From Saussurea involucrata (lineage: Eukaryota > Streptophyta > Magnoliopsida > Asterales > Asteraceae): 64,000 nucleotides of DNA. This document shows, in pieces, positions 1 through 10,477 of this stretch. Positions within the stretch are counted from its first letter, which is position 1, and the number at the start of each line of letters is the position of its first letter. The stretch is from contig CM066313.1 in the NCBI GenBank assembly GCA_033807775.1, positions 89,723,484 through 89,787,483 of the forward strand, read 5' to 3'. The notes below the pieces were generated by a model, which worked only from the letters and a program-made list of their open reading frames with translations, searched no databases and was not told the origin of the DNA. Made by a program: the position numbers and the translations under genes.

Positions 1-119
1 ACCGCGAAAAATGATAAGAATTGAAGAAATTAAAATGGTGAAGAATCTTGATTTCTCTAAGAATTGAATAATGAAATCTTTGATCGATATTGGCATTTCA
101 TAATATATAGTTACTGAAC

Positions 120-1688
120 CTGTCCTAGGCTTCCGGTTGGATATGGAACGACTCGATGATGATTGAGAACCGAAGAAGTAGATTTGCGGCTGGTTTCTTC
201 GCCATAGGGTTTGCTCTTGCTCCTTGTCGTCATCATCGGTGTTGCCTTTTGATGCCATTGTTTGCTCATTGAGCTTGATACGCTCGATTCCTTAAATCAA
301 TTTCAAATATGTCGAATCAATATCCATAATAACAACGTCGGTGTAATTAAATCGGCTTTATAGAACGTCAGATGTGTCTAAATGTCCTAATAGACTGATT
401 TTATATGACTTTCAGTTTATATAACCAAACTATTCTGTGTTGTTTTACAATACAATGTGAGAACGTATTTGAAATCCTAACAAGTAACATTTTTGAGTCC
501 TATTGAACTTTTTATAGGTACTTTGGAGAAATGTCTTATGAACACATATTTTTATTGAATATTTTTTTATAAGATAATTTTTAAATGATGTCATAAAATA
601 TTAATAAGACGTTATATTTCAAAAATATCATTAAAACGTCAAATATACATACATACATATATATATATATATCAACTTATTGTAGCAACTTATACAAGAT
701 GTACAATTGTTTGATCTTATAAACATAAGTCATAGAACATTTAGACATATATTTTTACCGTTCTATAATACCTATTCTGTTGTAGCGATAAATTGAAATT
801 TGATATGACATGTTTTAGCGAAGAAACATACCATTATATTGCTTCTACTCCTAGTCGTGATGTTCGCTGTTAAGTCGTGTTGCCATTGATCCTCGAGAAC
901 GTTGGGGAGGGAAGATTCCTTGATTTATATCATGGGAAAACATCAAACAATACGAAAAATTGACATCTACAAATATAATAAATAAATTAAATTTGTGCGT
1001 TTTAATTTGTTACCAGAAACAACACGGTCGCACAATGCTTGAGAACTTCAAGATTCATTCGAACATCATCAAGACTCCTGTATATATTCAAAAGCATCGA
1101 TCATCATCATTTTATATATTCTTATAAACGCAAGTCTTTTAAACTAGCTTATTCAAATATTCAGATATATATTTGGCATCTTATAAAACCAATTTAATAT
1201 ACAAACCTGTGTTTTTGTTCACCTAGTCCAAAATAAGTAGCCAATGAAGCCATCTTCATATTACCAGCTCGTTTTCCAAATTTCTCCGTCAAAACCCCTA
1301 AAGAATCAATCAACCCTATGGGCTCCGGCGCTGGCCGACCAATCTCCTTAAACGCTTCTCGAATCCTAACACAATCGAATCGTCGAATATTATGCCCAGC
1401 CCAAATCCGACCGTTCAAAATCCCAAATATCTTATCAGCAACTTCTTCGAAAGATGGAGCTTCCAAAACCGCCCCTCGTGTGATCCCATGGACCCTCCCC
1501 GACTTCACCCCAACCGCAGTCAAGTCCCCAGGTCGAATCAAGGTGCAATAACTCTCGAGCTCGACTAGCTTTCGTGGGCAAACCACCATCGCTCCAAACT
1601 CTAACACCCAGAACTTTTGGCCAGCTTTTCTTGGCACATTTGTTTCCAAATCAAAGAATACGATCTCGTTCGCCATTTCTTGCTTCAT
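120..1688 (-). CDS. NEN-type DEDDh 3'-5' exonuclease, 5' part of gene (4 exons seen)
   Basis: Protein of the plant NEN1-NEN4 family, exonuclease-domain proteins acting downstream of NAC45/NAC86 in sieve-element nuclear breakdown (established family knowledge). Exons read on the minus strand: 1688-1207, 1077-1014, 918-832 and 290-120; all junctions are GT-AG and phases agree (exon 1 ends two bases into a codon completed by exon 2; exons 2, 3 and 4 end in phase 0). Catalytic motifs are visible: FFDLET near residue 11 (D, E), GHNIRRFD near residue 100 (D), and HRSLDD across the exon 1/2 junction (H and D of the DEDDh signature). Two possible starts, Met1 and Met5 (MANEIVFF); the second fits the family better. 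The downstream part lies outside the window. Exons 3 and 4 look like duplicates of each other (see findings). Copy within the NEN family cannot be decided. Confidence 0.88.
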
Positions 1689-1878
1689 ATATACGAATTA
1701 ATAGATTTAGATTGTAATTGTGTCGGTGATACAGAAGAAGCAATTGATAAATGGGAAACAACTTTCAGAATAGCGGTTTCAGTAAATTAAATGGATATTG
1801 AAACTATAAAAGGTTTTGTAGATATAACTTGTGGGTTGTGAGTTGTGATTGAGATTGAATGAATAACTGCATGGATTG

Positions 1879-1908
1879 GATATATGTATATATATAGAGA
1901 GAGAGATA
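1879..1908 (-). promoter_or_regulatory. Candidate TATA/Y-patch promoter of the NEN-like gene
   Basis: Read on the minus strand, a CT-repeat pyrimidine patch is followed at once by an alternating TATATATA stretch about 190-220 bases upstream of the exonuclease ATG. The distance suits a plant core promoter with a 5' UTR of roughly 160-190 nt. It is AT-rich low-complexity sequence, so chance is possible. Confidence 0.35.
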
Positions 1909-3762
1909 GAAATGAATTTGAAATGCATGGGGATAGATGGATTGACTTGTGGGTCAAGTTAAGCAATAGTTAGAAACAATGGAGGTTTTTAGAGGTTTAG
2001 GGTTAGGAAGAAATCCTTCTGGGAAAGCAAAGAAATTCCAGGTAAGAAGGAAGAGGAAACCATCTGTGTTTGTAATGAAGAGAATTTACGTTTCCTTTCT
2101 GTATAGTATATGATGTTAAATTAATTATTTTATATATATGTATAAGAATAAATATATGGGAGTAAATTTACGAAAGTAGCCCTTAAAAGAAGCAAAGTGT
2201 GGCCATTCAAGAAACTGGTTAACTCGTGTCTTACGTAAGTTGAACCCGGTTTAGTTTACCCAAAAGAGTGGCTCACGTTTCTTATGTTGCTTGGAAACAA
2301 CCTTTAACCCAAAAAGGATAGGGGCAAAACGGTCAATACATATCTTCATGTTGGATAGTTTTTTATATATTAAACATTATTAATGGTTAATTAATGTATA
2401 ATTTCTTTTATGTACATTTTATTACAAAGTTTTTATCCAAATGGAGAGAAAAAATCAAAACTAAAAAAAAAAATCCAGCTTCAAGTGTATTTTCTATTTT
2501 AGAGATTTATATACTAGCTAGTTATATTACTAAAATATTTAATAAAATTACAAAAATACTTTTGTTCCATTTAATTTTATTGGTTGATTGAAGAAGAATC
2601 TCTTCAGTTTCGCTTTATAAGTTTATATGTCATTGTAATTTGTATTTAACCAGTAGAAACTCAATAAGGACACCTTGAAAATTTAACCATCTCTTCATAA
2701 TTTAATTTAACTTATTACACTATCTTTACTCACAATTTTTTCCATTCCAATCTCAATTAAAATATTATTTTCTTTATCATTCACCTACACAATCTTTAAC
2801 TTCAACCCAATCTCATTTCTTCTACCATTTAACCACAATCTATTTCAATCCAATCTAGTTTAAAATAAAATTTTATAAAAGTTATATATTTAATTTTTTA
2901 ATCTAAAACTATTATTTTTTTAATTTTAAGTATAAAATAGAATAACGGACCAGTGATTATTTTAAAACGTAATTATAATTATAATAAATTTACCATACAA
3001 ATAAAATTAAATAAAATAAGTGACAAAATAAGTACGAAATTACATATTTAAAATATATAAATAATGATAGTTGATTATCATGACTGAATTGAAAGAATCT
3101 AAACTTTTGGAAATAGCAAGATAATCAGAGGATTGAAATCAAGAGAAAGGGTATTCTTGAAAATATGTCAATATTGGACTCTATTTGTAGGGATTTAAAA
3201 ACCATGAATTTTGATATAATTTTGATTTTTCATTATTTTGTTAAAGTCTTCTTTTAAGTAAATAAGTATTAACCTATAAAATATAAATTTAACCAATCAA
3301 AAAGTGACATGTGTCACCTCATTTGTAAATGAAAACCACAATCCAAGTTCGCATAGTGATACAAATTGTGTAGGATTGCAATAAATAATTTATTTTTTAT
3401 TTTTATTTTTAATTTACTTTTTTGTTTTATTCACGATCTCATTTTTGAGATCACCAATGAAGATAGTCTTAATGAAACTAATTAAACTATGTTACCTTAT
3501 TGTTTTTAGTTTGTAATATTTCAATTAAAATGAAAAAAACAAATAAAAAATGGAGATTGATGGTTGGGGGCAACGACGACGATGAGCGGTATGGAGAACC
3601 GTCAACAATGGGGGAGGCTAGAGGTGGCGAGAAGGTGTTTGTTTTTCTTTTTCAAATTTTCCTAACCCAGTTACCAGTAGTTTTTAGGGTTAAAAATTTG
3701 ATAATTTATATATTCAAAAAGATATTTAGGAACTTAAAACCATTCAAATTGAAAAAAAATCC
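1909..3762. other. AT-rich intergenic DNA, no gene recognised
   Basis: Upstream flank of the NEN-like gene followed by AT-rich sequence. Short open frames here (for example 2394-2591) are compositionally biased, lack family motifs and have no splice context. I see no RNA gene or mobile element with defined ends. Confidence 0.5.
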
Positions 3763-4490
3763 TAGGGGTGTCAATTTTGTATCGAGACAAACCAACCAAT
3801 TCACGTACCAACCGTACCAATTTAGTTGGTACCAACCTAATTGGTTGGTATATCGTACCAACTATTTAAACTTGGTTGGTACGTGGTATGAGAAGTCGTG
3901 TACCACGGTAATACCGTACCGTACCGACTTATTTTTTTAATTATTTATTAATTAAAGTTTAATAAATAATACAACATATTTTGATTTATAAAATTTTAAA
4001 TCATCTTGTTTTACATTTTGTTAAACTGTAATACAAATTGATATATAGAACTTGATTGAATCCATTCGCTTATCATTTACAATTTTGATAACTTGCCTAC
4101 ACCTCCATTCTTCATGGTCCATCATCGCCTCTTAATTGTCGCTTGTATTAGACTATTAGTGAATGTTTGTGTTATATGAAGATTATTTGAATGTTTGTAT
4201 ATGTAATGATAAATGGTACAACGCATATCAACATGCTATTAATGCTCGACGTGTTTAGTCCATCTAGGTTTAGTTGGTAAAAATGTCAAATCTAATTAAT
4301 TCATAATTCAATTTTCGAGATGTTGGTACAAAACCGTACCAACATGTACCAACCAAAAAAAGTTGGCACCAATTTAGTTGGTACCAAGTATAATTGGTTG
4401 GTACATGATATAAAATTTTGTGTACCAATTGTAATTGGTTGGTACATGGTATATGGAAAAAAACATGGCACCGTACCATGTTCACCCCTA
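3763..4490. mobile_element. Non-autonomous hAT-like element, 728 bp
   Basis: The ends are short inverted repeats TAGGGGTG and CACCCCTA. Direct flanks are AAAAATCC (3755-3762) and AAAAATTC (4491-4498), an 8-bp target duplication with one mismatch, as expected for hAT. Both subterminal regions (about 3785-3935 and 4316-4475) are packed with short direct and inverted copies of TTGGTACC / ACCAACC, the kind of subterminal array hAT transposases bind. Open frames inside only translate these repeats; no transposase is encoded. Confidence 0.65.
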
Positions 4491-4623
4491 AAAAATTCAA
4501 TGATTTAGTTATTTAAAAAAAACAGTTTAGAAACTTACTCATTTATGGTGAGAAAGTTCGTTGGTTTTTTTTATTTAGATTTTCCCTTTAAATATCTATC
4601 AAACAACTTAACATTATTTACCT

Positions 4624-6062
4624 AGGGGTGGGTTCAAATAAAAACTCATTTTCAATTGTGAACATGAGGACAAGTTACAACAATTGATCAAGATTTGGAA
4701 AACTAATCAATGGTTAAAACTTAATGAAACCAATTGAGAAGTGCTTAGGGACAAATATGAAAATTTGAATCACCGTCTACCATCTTTGACTTTTTATTTT
4801 CTTTTTTAATTAAAAAACTTTTACCCCCTTAAAGTTTAAAATAAATTATTTTAAAAATTACTAATATTTTAATCAAACAAATTATATAAAAAAAAACGAG
4901 AATTTCGTGCTCTTCGCTATGACATCCATCTCGATATAGTTTTTTCTTCATTTTAACCGTTTTTACGTGAAATGCTATGTATGTGTTATATTCAGTATGA
5001 ATATGTATGCACGTTTCCTGCTATCCATATTCAGTATGAATAACAAAGGGGAATGTTCATTCACTATTCATGACGAATAACACAGTATTCAAAATGAATA
5101 ATACAACATTCAGGATGAATAATACACGAATTCCTGATTCATGTATTATTCACCTTGAATGTTGTATTATTCATCCTGAATGATACATTATTCATGATGA
5201 ATAATATATGAATGACCCGTGAACATGTGAACACATGACGCACTCTCTTTTGTTTTCCGATTCACAACCGCGACGTGGTTTTATTCTTTATGAATATGTA
5301 TGCACATCTCCAGGTGTCCACATTCAGTATAAATAACAAAGGTGAACGTTCATTCACTATTCATGATGAATAATACAATATTCAGGATGAATAATACAGT
5401 AGTCAGTATGAATAATACATCATTCAGGGTGAATAATACATTATTCATGAAGAATAATACACGAGTGACCCGTGAAGGTGTGGATACATGACACACTCTA
5501 TTTCGTTCCTCAGTTCACAATCGAAACTCGATAGGTTCCCGATTCATCTCAATGGGTGTTGGGTTACGGTAATGAAAAACACGATGCCTTAGGACGTTGA
5601 AGAAAGTGTTGTAGAAGGTGATGTCGAGTTACGGACTTACGGTGTCGAGATGTTATAAACACTTGAATACATAAATATTCATAATGAATATAACACATAT
5701 ATGACATTTCACGTAAAAACGGTTAAAATAAAAAAAACTATATCGAGATGGATGTCATATCGAAGAGCACGGAATTCTCGTTTTTTTGATGTAATTTGTT
5801 TGATTAAAATATTAGTAATTTTTAAGATAATTTATTTTAAACTTTAAGGAGGGTAAAAGTTTTTAATTAAAAAGGAAAAAAAAAAGTCAAATATGGTAGG
5901 CGTGAGTTTAAATCATCTTCCATTTTTACCCCTAATCACCTTAATTAATAATTTCAATTAAAAACTCTATTTAATATGAGTCATTGGATCAATAGAGATG
6001 GAAGGGCTAAGATTCGTCCTCACGTTCACAATTGAATTTGAGTTTTCCTTTGAACTTTCCTC
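4624..6062. mobile_element. Foldback MULE-type (Mutator-like) non-autonomous element with long TIRs
   Basis: A 1439-bp element bounded by a perfect 9-bp direct repeat TATTTACCT (4615-4623 and 6063-6071), the Mutator-type duplication length. The outer ~370 bp at each end are imperfect inverted repeats; for example GGTTCAAATAAAAACTC near the left end pairs with GAGTTTTCCTTTGAAC near the right, and the segment carrying CTCGATATAGTTTTTTC pairs with its complement near 5735. The core holds short repeats. No transposase frame is present. Confidence 0.8.
5000..5480. repeat. GAATAATACA-type repeats in the core of the foldback MULE
   Basis: Between the long inverted repeats, GAATAATACA and its complement TGTATTATTC recur many times in both orientations with related forms (ATTCATGATGAATAA, ATTCAGGATGAATAA). 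Two larger sub-blocks (around 4985-5260 and 5285-5525) resemble each other and each ends with a segment like GTGACCCGTGAA...ACACATGACGCACTC. The core is a duplicated module plus nested small palindromes and would form complex secondary structure. Confidence 0.7.
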
Positions 6063-6071
6063 TATTTACCT

Positions 6072-7471
6072 ATACATAAATATATTTATTTTTCGAAGAA
6101 ACATTCTACAAATATCTCGATCATCTTATTACTTTTAACAATAGTTAATTACAATTACACATTTAGAATAATACGAAATTTATTTTCTAACAATAGTTAA
6201 TTATAATTACACATTTGAAGTTATGTATGATACATGTTGTATCTCAAAATAGACATAGCAATTAAACATCGAGTTTATGCAACCCAAAACAAACATCATG
6301 AGGTTTGAAGTTTGAACATCGAGTATCATGTGGGCCAAATATCGGTAATAACATCAATCCTCAAGTAAAAGAGTGTCGTGTCCCCAAATACATATACTGG
6401 TCAGTACATCATTCGTTACGATATAGAGGTATTTTACAACATATACTGGTTTGTACATCATTGTGTTTTACTGTCACTGCGTTGGTACTAGTATCTCCAC
6501 TAAGTACATACAACATTTCATTTCATGTGTATCGTATCAAAAATTCAAACTTTCACATATAAATCATGTTTGTATCATTTATCACATTTAAAGTATGTAG
6601 AATGAAGACATAACTTGTAAATCACATTTACATATACATACACATGTAAATCAAATGAAATAAATGCCCTAATAAGTGAAAGTGAAACTAAACTAAGATG
6701 AAATGGGCCTGGTGACTAGGCTTCTGTAAGCAGAAGCCCAAGTCAATCAAATCTAGGTCCATGGATATGGGCTAAAATTGGGTAATTTTTTTGCAATTAA
6801 TCATAAATATTAATTAATCCTACAATTAGGCAAATGAAACAACATCTCATTCTAAGTCCTGATTTTAAGTTTTTCCGTAGTTTCGTCTAGTCGTCACAGC
6901 TTTCGTTTTCACAACTAAATCAGTGGCCTAATTTCGTCACAAAGCCAAATTCTCTATCGAGTTCTACTCAATTTACGCTTTACTTGTGAATACACTTTTG
7001 TGTTAACTTGATAAACGAAAGTTCCTCAATACTTACTGGTACGTTATTGGTTTTAGATAAAGAATGAGAATTACCTACCGTAAAACTACAACGCTAGTTT
7101 AACCATTAAGTCAAAATAAAAACAAAGCGTCATTAAAATCAATGCAAAAGTAGATTGATTAAGTGGTAGTATTATAAACAATCTCCATAGTAAGTCAATA
7201 CTAGTAATCCACACAATGCAATAAGTAAACAAGATACAAAGGGTGACACCAAGATTTTTACGTGAAAAATTCACATTGGAAAAAACAAGCAAAGAATACC
7301 GATGACTAATCAGCAGTATCTGTTGATGACTGAAAGTTTGAAAAAAGAACAACGCTGAATTATAATAGATCTTTAGGGTATTTTGAGAGAAGGTCTAAAA
7401 CAGAAAAAAAAAACCTCATGCGAACTTCAGGTCACAAACCACCCGTCACACGCTATCAATTTTACCTGTGT
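6072..7471. other. Intergenic DNA, nothing assignable
   Basis: No open frame with recognisable motifs. A segment near 7245-7290 reading CACCAAGATTTTTACGTG resembles phrases often seen in plant repeat flanks, but there are no termini to define an element. I make no call. Confidence 0.4.
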
Positions 7472-7487
7472 ACGAGATATGCAGCTT

Positions 7488-7655
7488 TTTTTTTGGAAAG
7501 GGTATCCCAGGCACAGCCCGGACCAATCCCTGACAATTTTGAAACTTAAAGATGTCTTATCAATGTTGAGGACGCCTGTGATCGAACCCTGGGTAGATGG
7601 GACATTCCACCACATCACCCAGGGCGATCAACCACTGCGCTACAACCTGATTGAC
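7488..7655 (-). mobile_element. tRNA-derived SINE, 168 bp, with 16-bp target duplication
   Basis: On the minus strand an A box TAGCGCAGTGG (7642-7632) and a B box GGGTTCGATCAC (7589-7578) form an internal RNA polymerase III promoter near the 5' end. The 3' end is an A-run (T-run on plus at 7486-7494). The body is flanked by identical 16-bp direct repeats ACGAGATATGCAGCTT at 7472-7487 and 7656-7671. A/B boxes, A-tail and long duplication together are diagnostic of a SINE mobilised by LINE machinery. Confidence 0.92.
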
Positions 7656-7671
7656 ACGAGATATGCAGCTT

Positions 7672-9171
7672 GCTAGTCTAGCTTCTTGTGACCAATCATT
7701 GTGAGCTTAACTCGCACAGTCACACTACTCCTTTAATGTCAAGATGTAAAAAATGTTGCCTAAGGTCTTTGTCTTTCCTGAGCTGGCAACTTGTTGATCA
7801 ATCGAGAGCAAGTCACATTGGGTATTTACGGCTAGATCTTATTATATTATAAACTTATTTTATGGAAGCCTATGATTGATCGAATCCAAGTTCATGAAAG
7901 CATTCTATAAAAATAGATAAATGAACTATTTAATTTATGACATGTTTGTTAGTAGCTTAATGAGTTTAATATGACTTACAACTTATCAGTTTAGACTCTT
8001 TGATACTGATTTAAGGACATGGAAGTATCTTACTAAGTAAGCTTGTAGGATAAAGACCTTTATGCAAATACTAATTTTTTTTCCTCCCAATTAAAAACTC
8101 GCTCATCCTATTTAAGAAAGAACCATTTTAAATAAAACCTTTCTAATCTATATAACTACATTTAATTATTAGTACAAGGCTTAATGAAATACCAACCATG
8201 GTAGATTACTATGTAGGGGAGGGGACCATGAAATATGTGGTTGCATTTGTTTCATTCCCACTATAAACAAGTGTTTCCGTGGGGACCGTTAAAAAGCGAA
8301 TGGATGAAATAATTGAGTTAGTAACAAATAATTGTTATTTTTTTTTTCATTTAAATAAGTGTCTATAATTAAACTGACATATAAATTTAGACATATATAA
8401 TTAATAATTTTTTTTAGTCAGTTAAAGGATAACCTCACTCTTGTTTTTTTTCTTTCAATAACTCTTAAATATATGCGTATCTGTTAAAAAGTGCCTCAAC
8501 TTTTGGTCTGCTCGCGGCATTCCCTTATTTGTTTGCGGGCGTGCTAAACATGCGTTTTGGAGGCAGAAACTTTGTGCTCGTGGGTGTGAGGATTAAAAGG
8601 CGCGGGCATGAGCACTGTTCACGGCTTCTCAAAAGTATTTTTTTTCAGCATATTTGCTCTCCCTATTTAAAGGATTGTGTCCCTTTTGATATATTTTTTT
8701 CTTGGGCCACGAAAATCTTATCAATCTTGCTTGGAAGACTCATCTTTTTCATCTACAACTTTCACTAAAATGGGTTCTTCAAGATCACACTCCATTTATC
8801 CATCTTGAGCACTATCTCAAAATAGATGGAACTCCAAGCATAAAAACCCAGTTGAAAAACATGTTTAGATATCACCCATTTTATTATTTCTATCTCCAAA
8901 TGCACACTCACCATAGTTGTGATTCTACTCCTTCAAGAGCATTGTAATCTTCATCTTTCACTAGTGGATTTCTCTTGGTGGTCTCCTCCACCAGTGGTTT
9001 TCTCCCGATTTAGGTTTCCACGTAAATCTTGGTGTTGCCTTCTAACTCTATCTCTCTACTTTGTGTTGGATGCATATTTAGAATCATCATATTTGTATGT
9101 TTGAGGAATTTTGTCTTGTACACTAAGAACACCCTTGAGTGTTCAAGCTAGAGATTTATTTGGATCACTAA
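7672..9171. other. Intergenic DNA left of element A, nothing assignable
   Basis: AT-rich with a GC-richer patch at 8505-8625. Overlapping short frames at 8529-9104 show no family motif. No terminal repeats or RNA genes recognised. Confidence 0.4.
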
Positions 9172-9176
9172 CTTAT

Positions 9177-9457
9177 TGTTAGGGTCAATATTTGATTGTA
9201 TAGAAGTTCAAGGGCTTGTTTGTATTTCTTTAATTTGAGCCTTGTTAGTGAACGGTCTGTGGGCTTGTTAACCACGGGCCCATAGTATTTAATGTTTTGT
9301 TTAGCCTTAGAATTAGGCTAGTTGTCATTATTGCTTTCCTAAACATATTGTAAACTCTCTGATTATTGAAAGCTAATAGGGATGACCAGTTGAAATCATA
9401 ACCGTTGTTCATATACATTGATTTCATATTGTTCGTTGCACGATTCTGAGACTAACA
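9177..9457 (+). repeat. Element A 5' LTR (281 bp)
   Basis: Starts TGTTAGGGTC and ends CTGAGACTAACA; near-identical to 31790-32070. The preceding bases CTTAT match those after the 3' LTR. An open frame on the opposite strand here is an artefact duplicated in both LTRs. Confidence 0.95.
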
Positions 9458-9458
9458 A

Positions 9459-9471
9459 TTGGTATCAGAGC
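9459..9471 (+). promoter_or_regulatory. Element A primer binding site (initiator tRNA-Met)
   Basis: TTGGTATCAGAGC directly follows the 5' LTR. It matches the 3' end of plant initiator tRNA-Met used to prime minus-strand synthesis. Confidence 0.9.
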
Positions 9472-9859
9472 AGACGGACGATCGATTCAAAGTGCTCTAT
9501 TCGAATTCTGGTAAGTTTTCTTTTCATAAGGCTGTGTTCTTCTTTGAAATTCCATCTTTTGATTCGATTGAAATTGATCACTTTCGTTTATTGGATATTG
9601 TTAGTATCATTGCTATTAGTGATTCTGCAAGTTTTCGTATTCTAATTCGATCGTTTGAGTGTGTTTTAAGCAAATTAAAATTCAAAAGTTTTGGTTGTGT
9701 TCTTGAGAAAAATCAAAATTTTAACCATCAAAACTTGTTGTTTTTGCTTCAAAATCGATTTGGGTAGTGTTATTTTTGTGTTTGGTCGCGTTCCTAATCT
9801 TTCAGGAACGATTTTGAGCAACCCTAGTCGATTCCCCATCGAATTGGAATTTACAGCCG

Positions 9860-10335
9860 CTGTTTCCGGATACATCAGTCGCGGTTTCCGGACAACTCTC
9901 ATCTTTCCGGACAATCGCTAACTCTTTCCGGATACGACCAATCTTTGCGGGTAAGTTCACAGATTCTTAATCTTTCCGGGTACAATTGTTCCGGAAACCC
10001 AAAGTTTCCGGTAAAATATTTTATCCGGACAACTCAAAGTTTTCGGTAAAACATTTTATCCCGACAACTCAAGGTATCCGGTAAAATTGATTTCATCCGG
10101 AAACCCATTCCATCCGGAAAGCATTTTATCCGGAAACTCTTGTCATTCGGTAAGTCTGTGTTTAATTTTATCACTCGGAAACTCTTGCATCCGATAACCT
10201 AGTGTTATCCGGAAACTTAGTTTATCCGGATTCTTTCAATCTTATCCGGATACTTCTGTGTTTTTTAACTGTTTTCACTTGAACTGATCCGGACACTTCC
10301 AGATCAGTCATTACATCCGGATTCCTATCCGGTAA
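9860..10335 (+). repeat. Element A leader array of TCCGG motifs
   Basis: At least 18 TCCGG copies in about 480 bases, mostly within ATCCGGAAAC, TCCGGACAAC or TCCGGTAA, spaced irregularly. Chance expectation is below one. The array lies in the untranslated leader between primer binding site and gag. A donor-like CTG|GTAAGTTTTC near 9510 and acceptor-like TTCCTAG near 10369 mean the array could sit in a leader intron (inference). Confidence 0.85.
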
Positions 10336-10477
10336 GTTCTTTTCTGTTGAATTCTTACCTGTTCCTAGTACAACTCAGTCGTAGAACCTGCGTTAGGATA
10401 CCACTCTTAGTGCCTTGCGTTAGGTTAACACTTTGAATCGAACCAATCGTCTGACGATCACTCTAGTGCAACTGAAG

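Noticed and set aside
3500..3940. 146-aa coding frame
   Set aside because: Its C-terminal third translates the ACCAACC repeats of the hAT-like element and its start lies in unrelated AT-rich DNA; no domain seen.
6305..7352. Small open frames at 6305-6562 and 7086-7352
   Set aside because: No motif or codon pattern beyond AT-rich background and no splice or promoter context.
7578..7642. A tRNA gene on the minus strand
   Set aside because: A and B boxes are present but there is no cloverleaf or acceptor stem; the 16-bp duplication and A-tail identify a SINE.
9245..9427. 60-aa frame on the minus strand, repeated at 31858-32040
   Set aside because: Lies wholly in element A's LTRs; no motif.
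9860..10335. CRISPR-like array from regularly recurring TCCGG
   Set aside because: Spacing is irregular, the motif is only 5-6 bases and this is plant retrotransposon leader DNA.
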